This document shows, piece by piece, positions 9,601 through 17,555 of a DNA stretch of 64,000 nucleotides. This DNA is from Corynebacterium hindlerae (GTDB lineage Bacteria > Actinomycetota > Actinomycetes > Mycobacteriales > Mycobacteriaceae), in the NCBI RefSeq assembly GCF_014117265.1, contig NZ_CP059833.1:372001-436000 (forward strand), read 5' to 3'. Each line of letters starts with the position of its first letter. Position 1 is the first letter of the stretch. The notes beneath the pieces were generated by a model. That model searched no databases and had not been told where the DNA came from. It saw nothing but the letters and a program-made list of their open reading frames with translations. The translations under genes were made by a program, and so were the position numbers.

Positions 9601-10151
9601 TTGTTGTCCTCTCGCCATGCGATGGCTTCGTCATAGGTCAGGCCGGCGAGTTCTTTTTCGTCGGCGGGTACTGTTGAGAATTCAATTTCTACCACCGCGA
9701 CCGCACCTGAGGCCAATTCCAGGTTCTGAATGCCCAGCTTTTTCCCATCGCGGGTGATGAGGATTACGTCGGTTTCGGCGTCGTTAAGCGCGCCAATGCG
9801 TGCGAAGCTGCGCTGCCCGTCGCGAGTGACGGCCACCTTGCGACCACGGTTGCGGCGCCAGTGGCGAGGTTGCATGAGCGGCTTGTCGACGCCAGGCGTG
9901 GTGACCTCGAGACTGTAGCCAGGACCGAAGCTGACGTCGCCCCGAGATTCCGCCTGGTCGAGGGCGGCGCCGATGTCGTTGGAGATGACTTCGAGGAGGT
10001 CGAGGTCGGGGCGCTCGTCGCGGTCGACGGCGATGGCGACGACGGACTTGGCGCCCGCCTTCGTGATCTTCATGCCCTCAAGATCCATGTTGTAGCTGCT
10101 CAGCACGGGCGTGATCAGCTCGGTGATTTTATCTTCGGTCGGAAAAGCCAT
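9597..10151 (-). CDS. rimP: Ribosome maturation factor RimP
   Basis: A 184-residue protein for 30S assembly. The N-terminal domain contains [24 protein letters not shown], the typical RimP signature (E(V/I)SSPG(L/V)DRPL in others), and the C-terminal Sm-like barrel follows. It is the first gene of the rimP-nusA-ylxR-infB cluster. The ATG at 10151 is preferred over an in-frame GTG at 10160; neither has a convincing ribosome site, so the message may be leaderless or poorly initiated. It is divergent from the lipoprotein gene at 10194, with only about 40 bp between the starts. Confidence 0.92.
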   Translation of the reverse strand: MAFPTEDKITELITPVLSSYNMDLEGMKITKAGAKSVVAIAVDRDERPDLDLLEVISNDIGAALDQAESRGDVSFGPGYSLEVTTPGVDKPLMQPRHWRRNRGRKVAVTRDGQRSFARIGALNDAETDVILITRDGKKLGIQNLELASGAVAVVEIEFSTVPADEKELAGLTYDEAIAWREDNK

Positions 10152-10193
10152 GGCTACCACAATAGCGCGCCCAGGTCGGTAGACTAACCCGCT

Positions 10194-10976
10194 GTGAAAC
10201 TACGTCTGCTTGCCGTCGCTTCCCTGTTCGCGTTGACCGGATGCTCCATCATCCCACCCACTCCAAACGCCACACTGGTAACGCTCGGCGAGGCAGCGCT
10301 CGGCGACGCCGCCGGCTCCCCAGACTCCGACTACGCGACACTGCGCTCCGCCCAGGCACAAGCCCTCTTCGCCGAGGTCGCCCGCCTGTGCGGAAACACC
10401 TCCGACGGCACCGTACCCGACGCCTGCATCTACCCCACCGCCGACGCCACCCCTAGCTCGAACAGCCCTGCGGAAGCGATGGCTAGCGTCCGCGACGTAT
10501 TCAGCAAAATCCCGGCGGAATCCCAGCCCCGGCTCGCCGTGATGTACGCCCAACTCGCGATGCTCTCCCCCGCCACCACCTTCGCCGCCACCGATTCGCC
10601 CCCTTCCGGAATGCGAGATTGGGAACAAGGCGTCCTCTTCGGCCTCGACCACGCCCACGCCTACACCGGCGAACCCATCACCCGCCTGATCAGCGCGCAC
10701 TCGGAAGTACTGGCAGCACTACCCGCCGGGTCCACACCCAGCCCCATCGCCTTCGACCTCAGCAACTACCCGCAAGTAAGCTCCGCGGACACCGCACGCG
10801 AGTTCGCCCTCGCCATCGAATCCGACAGCGCACAACGCTGGCTCATCGCAGCCACCGAAAACCCAAATGACCCCTTTGCCCTCATCCAGGCAGGTAACGC
10901 AGCCTCCAGGTACGCCGACCTCGCCCGCGAATCCGGACTGGACCCCATGGCAGCCGAGTTTTTGCAGCTCGGGTAA
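10194..10976 (+). CDS. Putative lipoprotein, DUF4439-like
   Basis: A 260-residue alanine-rich protein with a lipoprotein signal: a short basic N-terminus, a hydrophobic run and the lipobox LTGC, cysteine at residue 17. The C-terminal part ([18 protein letters not shown] and later [17 protein letters not shown]) resembles the ferritin-like DUF4439 domain found in a gene next to rimP in mycobacteria. Function is not known; surface or periplasmic location is inferred from the signal. The start is GTG at 10194. The assignment to DUF4439 rests on context and faint resemblance and should be treated as tentative. Confidence 0.7.
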   Translation: MKLRLLAVASLFALTGCSIIPPTPNATLVTLGEAALGDAAGSPDSDYATLRSAQAQALFAEVARLCGNTSDGTVPDACIYPTADATPSSNSPAEAMASVRDVFSKIPAESQPRLAVMYAQLAMLSPATTFAATDSPPSGMRDWEQGVLFGLDHAHAYTGEPITRLISAHSEVLAALPAGSTPSPIAFDLSNYPQVSSADTAREFALAIESDSAQRWLIAATENPNDPFALIQAGNAASRYADLARESGLDPMAAEFLQLG

Positions 10977-11032
10977 AGGGTGCGGGGGTTATCGGTGATT
11001 TAGTGGCCACGCTCCCGCCCCAACGCAAAACT

Positions 11033-11434
11033 CGAGTCCTGGAATTCGAGACTCGGTGAATAAAACCCTGGATTCCAAGCTTTTGGACCCGGCCTACTCC
11101 CAGTCTCGAATTCCAGGTCTCGCACTTTACTCAGACCGTGGCTGGGAGCACACTCAAAGATTGAATGCGCGCGTTGCCCCAGCCAGAAATATCCCCAGCG
11201 CGTATTCGCCAGTCAAATTTGCCCCATGTTAGGAAAAGTACTCTTCCCACGACCAGGCATTTTGATGTAGCACTGTGTCTAACATGGGGCAGATTATCTG
11301 AAGCATGTCCTCAATAGGGGATGGACCCACGCAGACAAACCAATCGACACCTGGAATTCGAGACTCGGTGTATAAAACCCCCAAACCCCCGCAAAACACC
11401 CACATCTACTCCCAGTCTCGAGTTCCACGTCTCG
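11033..11434. repeat. Composite intergenic repeat, region 1 (A-B-A)
   Basis: The 520-bp gap between the convergent lipoprotein and proS genes holds no gene. It contains palindromic element A at 11033-11122, element B at 11220-11291 and a second A at 11348-11434. A is defined by long inverted arms; here CCTGGAATTCGAGACT and AGTCTCGAATTCCAGG are perfect, around a loop of about 50 nt with TGAATAAAACCC. The same A-B-A order recurs at 33.1-33.8 kb and 46.1-46.5 kb, with similar spacer sequence between the elements. Confidence 0.9.
11220..11291. repeat. 72-bp inverted-repeat element B, copy 1
   Basis: Perfect 13-bp terminal inverted repeats TGCCCCATGTTAG / CTAACATGGGGCA enclose a 46-bp core that contains CCAGGCATTTTGATGTAGCA. 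Three further copies of exactly the same length occur in this window. Confidence 0.9.
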
Positions 11435-11454
11435 AACTCAAACCCAAAACCCCA

Positions 11455-11488
11455 TCAAAAAAGCCCCCACCCAACAGGATGGGGGCCG
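11455..11488 (-). terminator. Rho-independent terminator after proS
   Basis: On the minus strand a GC-rich stem (GCCCCCATC / the complementary GGGTGGGGGC side) is followed by TTTTTTGATG. It lies about 10 nt beyond the proS stop. Confidence 0.85.
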
Positions 11489-11496
11489 ACTAGAAC

Positions 11497-13233
11497 TTAG
11501 CCCAGCAGCTCTTGCACCTTAGCTAGTGCGGAGTCGTAGGCGATTTCGAGGGTTTCGCCGCCGCGGATGCGGATTTCTACGTTTCCGTCGGCGAAGCTGC
11601 GGCCCAGGATGACGACCAGTGGCATGCCGAGGAGTTCGGCGTCTTTGAATTTGACGCCTGGGGATACTTTTGGACGGTCGTCGAAAAGCACGTCAATGCC
11701 AGCGTTGGAGAGCGAGGCGGCGAGGGACTCGGCGGCTTCGCCCGCGGCGGCGTCCTTGTTGGCGACGGCGATGTGGACCTGGAATGGCGCAACTTCTGCC
11801 GGCCAGACGAGGCCCTTGTTGTCGTGCATTTGTTCTGCGAGCACTGCTACCAGGCGAGAGACGCCGATGCCGTAGGAGCCCATGGTCGGGATGGCGGTTT
11901 TTCCGTTTTGGTCGAGGATCTGCACGTCCATGGCGGTGGTGTACTTGCGGCCGAGCTGGAAGATGTGGCCGATTTCGATGCCGCGTTCCAGGGTGAGGGT
12001 GCCCATGCCTTCCGGCGCTGGGTCACCTTCGCGGATTTCGGCGACCTCGATGTACGCGTCGATGGTGAAGTCGCGGCCACAGACCATGTCCACGGCGTGC
12101 TTGTCGCGGGCGTCGGCGCCGGTGATCCAGCGGGTGCCTGACACAACACGCGGGTCGGCGAGCACGCGGACATCGTTTTCTTGCAGTGCCCGTGGCCCGA
12201 TGAAGCCCTTGACCAGGAATGGGTACTTGGCAAAGTCCTCCTCTGACAGCAGCTCAACCTCGGCTGGTTCGAAGGAGGCTTCGAGGCGCTTCATGTCGGC
12301 CTCGCGGTCGCCTGGCAGGAGCACGCCGGTGAGTTCCCAGTCCTCGCCCGGCTGGCGAACCTTCACCGCAAGACACTTGAGGGTGTCGGCAGCGGTCACA
12401 TCAAGGTCTGCGGATTGCGCCCAGTCCACCAAAGCTGCGATGGTCACGGCACCGGGGGTCTCGTGTACGACGGCCTCTGGCTGCCCGTCGATGGGTTGCT
12501 CCACGCCCGGCTGCGTCACCACGGCCTCGACGTTCGCGGCGTAGTTACCTTCGGTAGCGGACACAAAGGTGTCTTCGCCGTTTTCGGAGATCGCGAGGAA
12601 TTCCTCGGAGGCGGAGCCGCCCATGGCGCCGGAGGTTGCAGCGCAGATGGCGTACTTCACGCCCAGGCGGTCGAAGATCCGCTGGTAGGCCTTGCGGTGC
12701 GCCTGGTAAGAGGCCTCGAGCCCCTCATCGGACATGTCGAAGGAGTAGGAGTCCTTCATCACGAATTCGCGGCCACGGAGGATGCCGGCGCGTGGGCGCT
12801 CCTCGTCGCGGTATTTGGTCTGGATCTGGTACAGCGTGACCGGGAAGTCCTTGTAGGAGCTGTACAGGTCTTTGACTGCCCAGGTGAACATCTCTTCGTG
12901 GGTGGGGCCGAGGAGCATGTCTGCGTCCTTGCGGTCCTTGAGGCGGAAGAGGGAGTCGCCGTATTCGGTCCAGCGGTTAGTGATTTCGTAAGGCTCGCGT
13001 GGCAGCAGAGCCGGGAAGGCGAGTTCCTGGGCGCCGATGGCGTCCATTTCTTCTCGCACGACGGCCTCAATGTTGCGGAGGACTTTCAGTCCGAGCGGCA
13101 GCCAGGAGTAAATGCCGGGGGCGACGCGGCGGATGTAGCCGGCGCGGACGAGCAGCTTGTGGCTTGGGACTTCGGCGTCTGCCGGGTCTTCGCGCAGGGT
13201 GCGAAGGAACAAAGAGGACATGCGAGTGATCAT
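11497..13233 (-). CDS. proS: Prolyl-tRNA synthetase (bacterial type)
   Basis: A 578-residue class II aminoacyl-tRNA synthetase charging tRNA-Pro. Motif 2 ([23 protein letters not shown] region, residues about 140-160) and motif 3 with GIGVSRLVA are present. Between them is the large insertion editing domain of bacterial ProRS, which hydrolyses Ala-tRNA-Pro. The C-terminal anticodon-binding domain begins near VAPFQVHI. Length is normal. It starts divergently from yaaA, with only 23 bp between the two start codons, so the promoters must overlap. Confidence 0.97.
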   Translation of the reverse strand: MITRMSSLFLRTLREDPADAEVPSHKLLVRAGYIRRVAPGIYSWLPLGLKVLRNIEAVVREEMDAIGAQELAFPALLPREPYEITNRWTEYGDSLFRLKDRKDADMLLGPTHEEMFTWAVKDLYSSYKDFPVTLYQIQTKYRDEERPRAGILRGREFVMKDSYSFDMSDEGLEASYQAHRKAYQRIFDRLGVKYAICAATSGAMGGSASEEFLAISENGEDTFVSATEGNYAANVEAVVTQPGVEQPIDGQPEAVVHETPGAVTIAALVDWAQSADLDVTAADTLKCLAVKVRQPGEDWELTGVLLPGDREADMKRLEASFEPAEVELLSEEDFAKYPFLVKGFIGPRALQENDVRVLADPRVVSGTRWITGADARDKHAVDMVCGRDFTIDAYIEVAEIREGDPAPEGMGTLTLERGIEIGHIFQLGRKYTTAMDVQILDQNGKTAIPTMGSYGIGVSRLVAVLAEQMHDNKGLVWPAEVAPFQVHIAVANKDAAAGEAAESLAASLSNAGIDVLFDDRPKVSPGVKFKDAELLGMPLVVILGRSFADGNVEIRIRGGETLEIAYDSALAKVQELLG

Positions 13234-13256
13234 GGAACGCTATTCTATACGGCGTC

Positions 13257-13964
13257 ATGATGATTATTCTTCCGCCCTCCGAAACCAAGGCGCATGGTGG
13301 CGTCGGCAAGCCACTGCTTCTCGACGCCCTATCCTTCCCTTCCCTGAACCCGACCCGCTCGGCGATTGCCCGCGACCTGTCTGAGCTGGACGTTGATACC
13401 GCATGTCAGGCGTTGAAGCTGTCCGATAAGTTGCGCCCCGAGGCGGAGTTGAACCAGCAGCTATTCACCTCCCCCACGATGCCGGCGATCCAGCGCTACA
13501 CGGGCGTGCTGTACGACGCCCTCGATCCCACCACCCTGCCCGCCACAGACTCGCTCTTCATTTGTTCCGCCCTGTTTGGTCTGGTGCAGGCAAGCGACAT
13601 GATCCCCCACTACCGACTCTCGGGCGGCACTAAACTCCCCACGGTTGACGGAGCAGCTCCGACCATGAAGGCACGGTGGGGTTCGCTGATTACGGATGCG
13701 ATCACGAGCCACGATGGCCTGAAAGTTGACCTGCGCAGTGGCACATACCAGCAGTTAGGACGCGTCAAAGATGCTGTAACGGTGCGGGTGGAAAAGGACG
13801 GCAAGGTCGTCAGCCACTTCAACAAGCATTATCGCGGGCTGGTGGCTCGGGAGCTGGCGCTGGCGGAGCCGTGCGGCTCCATCGCTGACGTCATGCGGAC
13901 GCTCAACACCGCTGGGATGCAGGTCGAGCAGCGTTCGGAGACGGAGCTGTGCCTCATGGTGTAG
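13257..13964 (+). CDS. yaaA: YaaA family peroxide-stress protein (DUF328)
   Basis: A 235-residue YaaA/DUF328 protein. The N-terminus MIILPPSETKAHGG and the central LFGLVQASDMIPHYRLSGG and later SGTYQQL segments are family hallmarks. In E. coli YaaA lowers free intracellular iron during peroxide stress; the actinobacterial proteins are less studied. The frame could begin at the first or second methionine (13257 or 13260). It precedes a lipoprotein gene that has a DtxR-like box, a possible but unproven link to iron. Confidence 0.88.
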   Translation: MMIILPPSETKAHGGVGKPLLLDALSFPSLNPTRSAIARDLSELDVDTACQALKLSDKLRPEAELNQQLFTSPTMPAIQRYTGVLYDALDPTTLPATDSLFICSALFGLVQASDMIPHYRLSGGTKLPTVDGAAPTMKARWGSLITDAITSHDGLKVDLRSGTYQQLGRVKDAVTVRVEKDGKVVSHFNKHYRGLVARELALAEPCGSIADVMRTLNTAGMQVEQRSETELCLMV

Positions 13965-13981
13965 CAATTACCCGCAGCCGC

Positions 13982-14000
13982 TTAGCTTAGACTAACCTAT
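13982..14000 (+). promoter_or_regulatory. DtxR-like iron box before the NCS-like lipoprotein gene
   Basis: The 19 bases beginning TTAGCTTAGACTAACCTAT match the DtxR consensus (TTAGGTTAGCCTAACCTAA, recalled) at 16 of 19 positions and keep the palindrome. The box ends 6 bp before the ATG at 14007, so it must overlap the promoter or transcription start. Confidence 0.65.
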
Positions 14001-14006
14001 CTAACT

Positions 14007-14510
14007 ATGACTAAAACATCACGCATCGTCCGGGCAGCTAGTGTGGTGGCAATGGGCGTCGTTACGCTCGCGCTTGCTGCTTGCGGCACTGACGCCCCAG
14101 AACCCGCACCGACCACCACCCCGGCCACGCCAACCCCCCAGGTAGCCGAACCGGCCGTCACAGCGGACAAGACCGAGAGCCTTAGCGAGGGCGACACCAT
14201 CACCGCGAAGGCCACCGGCCTGAACCCGAAGCGGGGCTACTACGCCGCGATCTGCGCCACCTCCGGCCCAGCCGGCGCTCCCCCGCTGTGCACCGGCGAG
14301 CGCGCCGATACCGCAGCGCAGCAGTGGCTGACCAACAAGCCGGGTGGCACCGTCCCGCTTCACGACGATGGTTCCGCCGAATTCACCCTCAAAGCCGTAT
14401 CCACCGGCCCTGACCTGGACTGCAAGGCCACCGAATGCGTGCTCAAGGTGTTCGGCGACCACACCGAGGGCTTCACTCCGGTAGCTGAGGTGCCGGTGTC
14501 CTTCTCTTAA
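14007..14510 (+). CDS. Neocarzinostatin-like secreted lipoprotein
   Basis: A 167-residue exported lipoprotein. The signal peptide ends in the lipobox LAAC (cysteine at about residue 26), followed by a Pro/Thr linker (residues about 30-46). The remaining 120 residues resemble the neocarzinostatin/actinoxanthin immunoglobulin-like fold: GLNPKRGYYAAICA, a central cysteine pair, and the closing C-x5-C (LDCKATEC). The family was named for chromophore-binding apoproteins; the ligand of corynebacterial members is unknown. There is no Shine-Dalgarno before the ATG, and a DtxR-like box ends 6 bp upstream, so the mRNA may be leaderless and iron-regulated. Confidence 0.75.
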   Translation: MTKTSRIVRAASVVAMGVVTLALAACGTDAPEPAPTTTPATPTPQVAEPAVTADKTESLSEGDTITAKATGLNPKRGYYAAICATSGPAGAPPLCTGERADTAAQQWLTNKPGGTVPLHDDGSAEFTLKAVSTGPDLDCKATECVLKVFGDHTEGFTPVAEVPVSFS

Positions 14511-14534
14511 CCGCCCTGTGCGGACGCCCAGCTC

Positions 14535-15416
14535 TTACGCGATCTTGGTTACCTCGAAGCGGCACTGTGGGTACGCGAACGCTTCCTGGGCCTTGATCAG
14601 CTCCAGTTCAGCGGAGCCGGATTCGTAGGTCACCTTCAGCAACTCGTACACGCTGGCGGCAGTGTTGCCGAGGGCGATAGACAGATCACCAGCGATGCCA
14701 GCTCCGCGTACCAGGTTGCCTGCAAACAGGGCCGCGGTCACGTCGCCCGACCCGTTGCGCTTGAACGGAAGGTACGGCGTGGACACCAGCCAGGCGCCCG
14801 CGCTGTTCACGGCCAGCATCTCGATGGTGTCCTCTGGGGCTTCTGGGCGCAGCACGCTGGTGACCAGCACGGCCTCCGGCCCCATCTCGCGGGCGGCGTG
14901 AGCTGCTGCGATGGTGGATTCCAGGTCAGAAACCTCGCGGCCGGTTAAGTATCCGAGCTCGAACTGGTTCGGGGTAATGACGTCCGCGACTGGCACCACC
15001 TTGTCGCGCAGCAGTGGCGGGATGTCGTCGGAAACGTGGCAGCCACTCTTGGCGTTGCCCATCACTGGATCGCAGGAGTAGATGGCCTGTGGGTTGCGCT
15101 CCTTGACCAGGGCGACTGCCTCAACGATGGCGTCCGCGATGTCGCTGCCACCCTGGTAGCCGGAGATGATGGCGTCGGCGTCGCCCAGGCGGCCAAGCTC
15201 GTCGATGCCCTGGATCACAGCGCGCACGTCAGTGGCAGGGATCAGCGGGCCGCGCCACTTGCCGTAGCCGGTGTGGTTAGAAAAGGCGACGGTGTGGACG
15301 GGCCAGACTTCAAAGCCCGCGCGTTGCAGCGGGAATACGGCAGCGGAGTTGCCAACGTGGCCGAAGCTCACGTGCGACTGGATGGACAGGATCGACGGGG
15401 TGTGTTGTTCGTTCAT
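14535..15416 (-). CDS. pdxY: Pyridoxal kinase PdxY
   Basis: A 293-residue ribokinase-fold kinase that phosphorylates pyridoxal for the PLP salvage pathway. The N-terminal SIQSHVSFGHVGNSAAVFPLQ, the VMGNAKSGCHV segment (substrate side) and the ATP/Mg region FKRNGSGDVTAALFAGN, with the catalytic aspartate in GSGD, are all present. ATG 15416 is preferred over 15431 because it gives the usual N-terminus. The gene ends 24 bp from the convergent lipoprotein gene. It is a single-gene unit or is co-transcribed with nothing obvious upstream, since arfB ends 25 bp away on the same strand. Confidence 0.92.
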   Translation of the reverse strand: MNEQHTPSILSIQSHVSFGHVGNSAAVFPLQRAGFEVWPVHTVAFSNHTGYGKWRGPLIPATDVRAVIQGIDELGRLGDADAIISGYQGGSDIADAIVEAVALVKERNPQAIYSCDPVMGNAKSGCHVSDDIPPLLRDKVVPVADVITPNQFELGYLTGREVSDLESTIAAAHAAREMGPEAVLVTSVLRPEAPEDTIEMLAVNSAGAWLVSTPYLPFKRNGSGDVTAALFAGNLVRGAGIAGDLSIALGNTAASVYELLKVTYESGSAELELIKAQEAFAYPQCRFEVTKIA

Positions 15417-15440
15417 TCGTCTATTGTGCACCGCGGGCAG

Positions 15441-15887
15441 TTAGAAGCCCGACATAGGCCTGCGTCTATTCGCTTTTATTTCGGATCGACGTTGCTTTGC
15501 TGCTTTACGACGCCGCAGCGCCGCCCGCGTCGGCCTCGTCGGCCGGCGTTTCGGAGGTGGCGGAGCGACAGCCTCACGCAGCAGCTCCCCGAGACGCCGC
15601 CGGGCTTCCGCGCGGTTGCGGACTTGGGAGCGTTGCGCGGCGACCGAGACTGTGAGGACCGTGCCGTCGAGGCGCGCCGCGAGGTTGCGCAGGGCGCGGC
15701 GGCGGTGGGCGTCGGAAAACACGGTAAGGGTTGCGAGGTCTACGGAGAGCTGCACCTTACTGTCGGTGGTGTTCACGCCCTGACCGCCGGGGCCACCCGA
15801 GCGAGCGAAGCGTTCCCGCAGCTCGGCGGCCGGGATGACCAGGCCACGCGGGAGGCCCGGGCCCGGTGCGATAGTCAAGGGGTCCAT
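15441..15887 (-). CDS. arfB: Alternative ribosome-rescue factor ArfB (YaeJ-like)
   Basis: A 148-residue peptidyl-tRNA hydrolase that rescues ribosomes stalled at the 3' end of broken mRNAs. The GGQ loop SGGPGGQGVNTTDSK lies at residues 30-44 (catalytic G34-G35-Q36). The C-terminal tail is very basic (KRRPTRPTRAALRRRKAAKQ), as needed to enter the empty mRNA channel. It lacks the stop-codon-recognition domains of RF1/RF2, which separates it from true release factors. It is divergent from alkB, with 32 bp between the starts. Confidence 0.93.
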   Translation of the reverse strand: MDPLTIAPGPGLPRGLVIPAAELRERFARSGGPGGQGVNTTDSKVQLSVDLATLTVFSDAHRRRALRNLAARLDGTVLTVSVAAQRSQVRNRAEARRRLGELLREAVAPPPPKRRPTRPTRAALRRRKAAKQRRSEIKANRRRPMSGF

Positions 15888-15919
15888 GGGGACCAGTGTA
15901 AGGGGCTACACTTGGCCCC

Positions 15920-16588
15920 ATGCTTTTCGACGCCCTCCCCCGCACCAACACCCAGGTCACCCCGGGCGTCGTTCACTTGCCCAATTGGTTGCCGATTGAT
16001 CAGCAGGCAGACATTATCGGCCAGCTGCGAGCCATTGCCCGTGCGCTCTCCGGCACGCCGTTGGCCATGGCACGCCCACAGCTGAAAAGTGGCCGCATGC
16101 AGGTGTTTATGCTGCACCTGGGTCGCTATTGGGCGACCAATCCGTATCGCTACGTCACACACGTCGCAGGCCAGCCCGTGCCGCCGATCCCCGCGAATCT
16201 GACGAAGCTCGCCATGGACGCGCTTGACGAAGCCTCGCACTACGACAGCTCACTAACCACCACGTCCTTCCGCCCCGACATGGCGCTGGTGAACTACTAC
16301 CCGCCCGGCGCCACCATGGGCTTGCACCAAGACCTGAACGAGGATTCCCCCGCACCCATCGTGTCCCTCTCCATCGGCGACGAAGCACTGTTTCGGATCG
16401 GCGGCACCGAGAATAGGAATAAGCCCTGGGACGACGTCACCCTGACCAGCGGCGACATCATCGTCTTCGGCGGCCCGAAACGCCTCGCCTTCCACGGCGT
16501 GCCACAAACCCGACCGGGCACGCTCCCCGAAGGCTGCGGGCTTAGCGACGGCCGGATCAACATCACCTTTAGGCAAGTGGAGGCATAG
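15920..16588 (+). CDS. alkB: Alpha-ketoglutarate-dependent DNA repair dioxygenase AlkB
   Basis: A 222-residue Fe(II)/2-oxoglutarate dioxygenase that removes N1-methyladenine and N3-methylcytosine from alkylated nucleic acid. The iron facial triad is visible: HQD at residues 136-138 and the distal histidine in LAFHGVPQ; the 2OG-binding arginines are in GRINITFRQ near the C-terminus. NYYPPGATMGLH is the family substrate loop. Length is normal. The following small membrane gene starts 4 nt after its stop, so the two are likely co-transcribed. Confidence 0.94.
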   Translation: MLFDALPRTNTQVTPGVVHLPNWLPIDQQADIIGQLRAIARALSGTPLAMARPQLKSGRMQVFMLHLGRYWATNPYRYVTHVAGQPVPPIPANLTKLAMDALDEASHYDSSLTTTSFRPDMALVNYYPPGATMGLHQDLNEDSPAPIVSLSIGDEALFRIGGTENRNKPWDDVTLTSGDIIVFGGPKRLAFHGVPQTRPGTLPEGCGLSDGRINITFRQVEA

Positions 16589-16591
16589 ACG

Positions 16592-16900
16592 ATGAGTAAC
16601 GATTTTAACGCCGATGCGACATGCAAGCCCTCTCTCACCGAGGCCGCTTTACGGTACCCCAGGCGGTTCGGTTGGGGTTTTACAGCGCTGGCGGCAATCG
16701 CGTCGTATGTGCAACTGCTCCTTCCCTATCGCTGGAGGAACGTAACCGAGGTTGTTCTGGGCATTATTGTCGTTGCCACATTCGTCGCGAATTGTTATTT
16801 GGCTGCTAAAACGAAGCGCGCGGAACTCTGGTTCGCTGCAGTACTGGCTTTGGCATCGCCATTGTTAGTGATAATCATCGCGATGCTGATTTTCCTTTAA
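16592..16900 (+). CDS. Small hypothetical membrane protein
   Basis: A 102-residue protein with three predicted membrane segments (about residues 28-47, 53-71 and 80-101) after a polar N-terminus. I do not recognise a family. It begins 4 nt after alkB and ends exactly where the broken Fic gene on the opposite strand ends, so it marks the left edge of the accessory block. Its C-terminus finishes in a run of hydrophobic residues (LLVIIIAMLIFL). Confidence 0.55.
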   Translation: MSNDFNADATCKPSLTEAALRYPRRFGWGFTALAAIASYVQLLLPYRWRNVTEVVLGIIVVATFVANCYLAAKTKRAELWFAAVLALASPLLVIIIAMLIFL

Positions 16901-17070
16901 AACCGCAGCACGTCTATCCCATTGAACCACGAATCAGAATCTCCGAGCTGAACGGTACGTGCATTAACGAGGTCAGCCTCAGCTGCAGCAGGGTCCCGCG
17001 AATCACGTAATCCAAGAAGATTCTTCAGCGTCGAAGTTCCTGGCTCGATATACGGGTCAAGAGGCGCCAC
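16897..17070 (-). pseudogene. Fic/Doc toxin remnant (N-terminal fragment)
   Basis: Reading leftward from a GTG at 17070 gives 57 residues starting VAPLDPYIEPGTSTLKNLLG, then a helix DPAAAEADLVNARTVQL. This matches the N-terminus of Fic AMP-transferases, where Y(L/I)xPGT(N)xLxN is a conserved opening. The frame stops at 16897, so the HPFxxGNGR catalytic motif is absent. The fragment follows the antitoxin gene by 5 nt, the usual antitoxin-toxin order. It is a decayed toxin; the last ten residues are probably unrelated sequence. Confidence 0.7.
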
Positions 17071-17075
17071 ATTTT

Positions 17076-17249
17076 CTAAGCCAACCCGAATCGTGCGCGA
17101 GTGCGTTCCACTAACTGCGTCGCTGAGATTTCGCCGACGACATAGCGCTCAGCGTCTTCGTTGTAGGCCCTACTTGTGATGAGACCCTCCAACATATTTG
17201 AATGTTTTGCCTGTTCAACGCTATCTTTGCGCAGTTGTTGCAGATTCAT
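17076..17249 (-). CDS. VbhA-like antitoxin of a Fic module
   Basis: A 57-residue protein starting at MNLQQLRKDS. It contains SNMLEG at residues 17-22, which fits the inhibitory motif (S/T)xxxE(G/N) of class I Fic antitoxins. RYVVGEISATQLVERTRARFG then corresponds to the VbhA C-terminal helices (ERVVxGELxxxDVIxxL). In intact modules this glutamate blocks ATP binding in the Fic active site. The frame is open to 17321, but the ATG at 17249 gives the family start. The adjacent toxin is truncated, so this is an orphan antitoxin. Confidence 0.7.
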   Translation of the reverse strand: MNLQQLRKDSVEQAKHSNMLEGLITSRAYNEDAERYVVGEISATQLVERTRARFGLA

Positions 17250-17555
17250 TTTGGGCTCCTTTACTTCCAAAACTCTACCCACATCGTCGTTGACGATGGC
17301 AGTACGTACACATGGGAGCACTCAAGCAGAGGTCAATGTGGGGTCATCGTGATCTAAAGCAGTTCCCCAAACAGGTGCACCACAGCTTCCATGTCGCATG
17401 GTTCGTCTTAGCTTTTCTGTTCGACGTGACAGTTACGTGTCCTCCCCGGATGTAATGCTGTGTTCAGCAGAGCAAACGCCGCGGAAAACACCGAAAAATT
17501 GGCTTTTACCTGCTACGATATTGAATTTGCAAGATTGTTGATTGAACGGAGAGCC
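17250..17555. other. Intergenic region before the type I RM operon
   Basis: About 300 bp between the antitoxin start (leftward) and hsdM (rightward). It should contain the divergent promoters of both units. The hsdM frame extends up to 17460 without a stop, but the predicted residues do not resemble HsdM and no ribosome site precedes them. No repeat, tRNA or other gene was seen here. Confidence 0.5.

Noticed and set aside
17460..17555. Longer HsdM starting at 17460
   Set aside because: The added 32 residues do not resemble the family, and the ATG at 17556 has the ribosome site.
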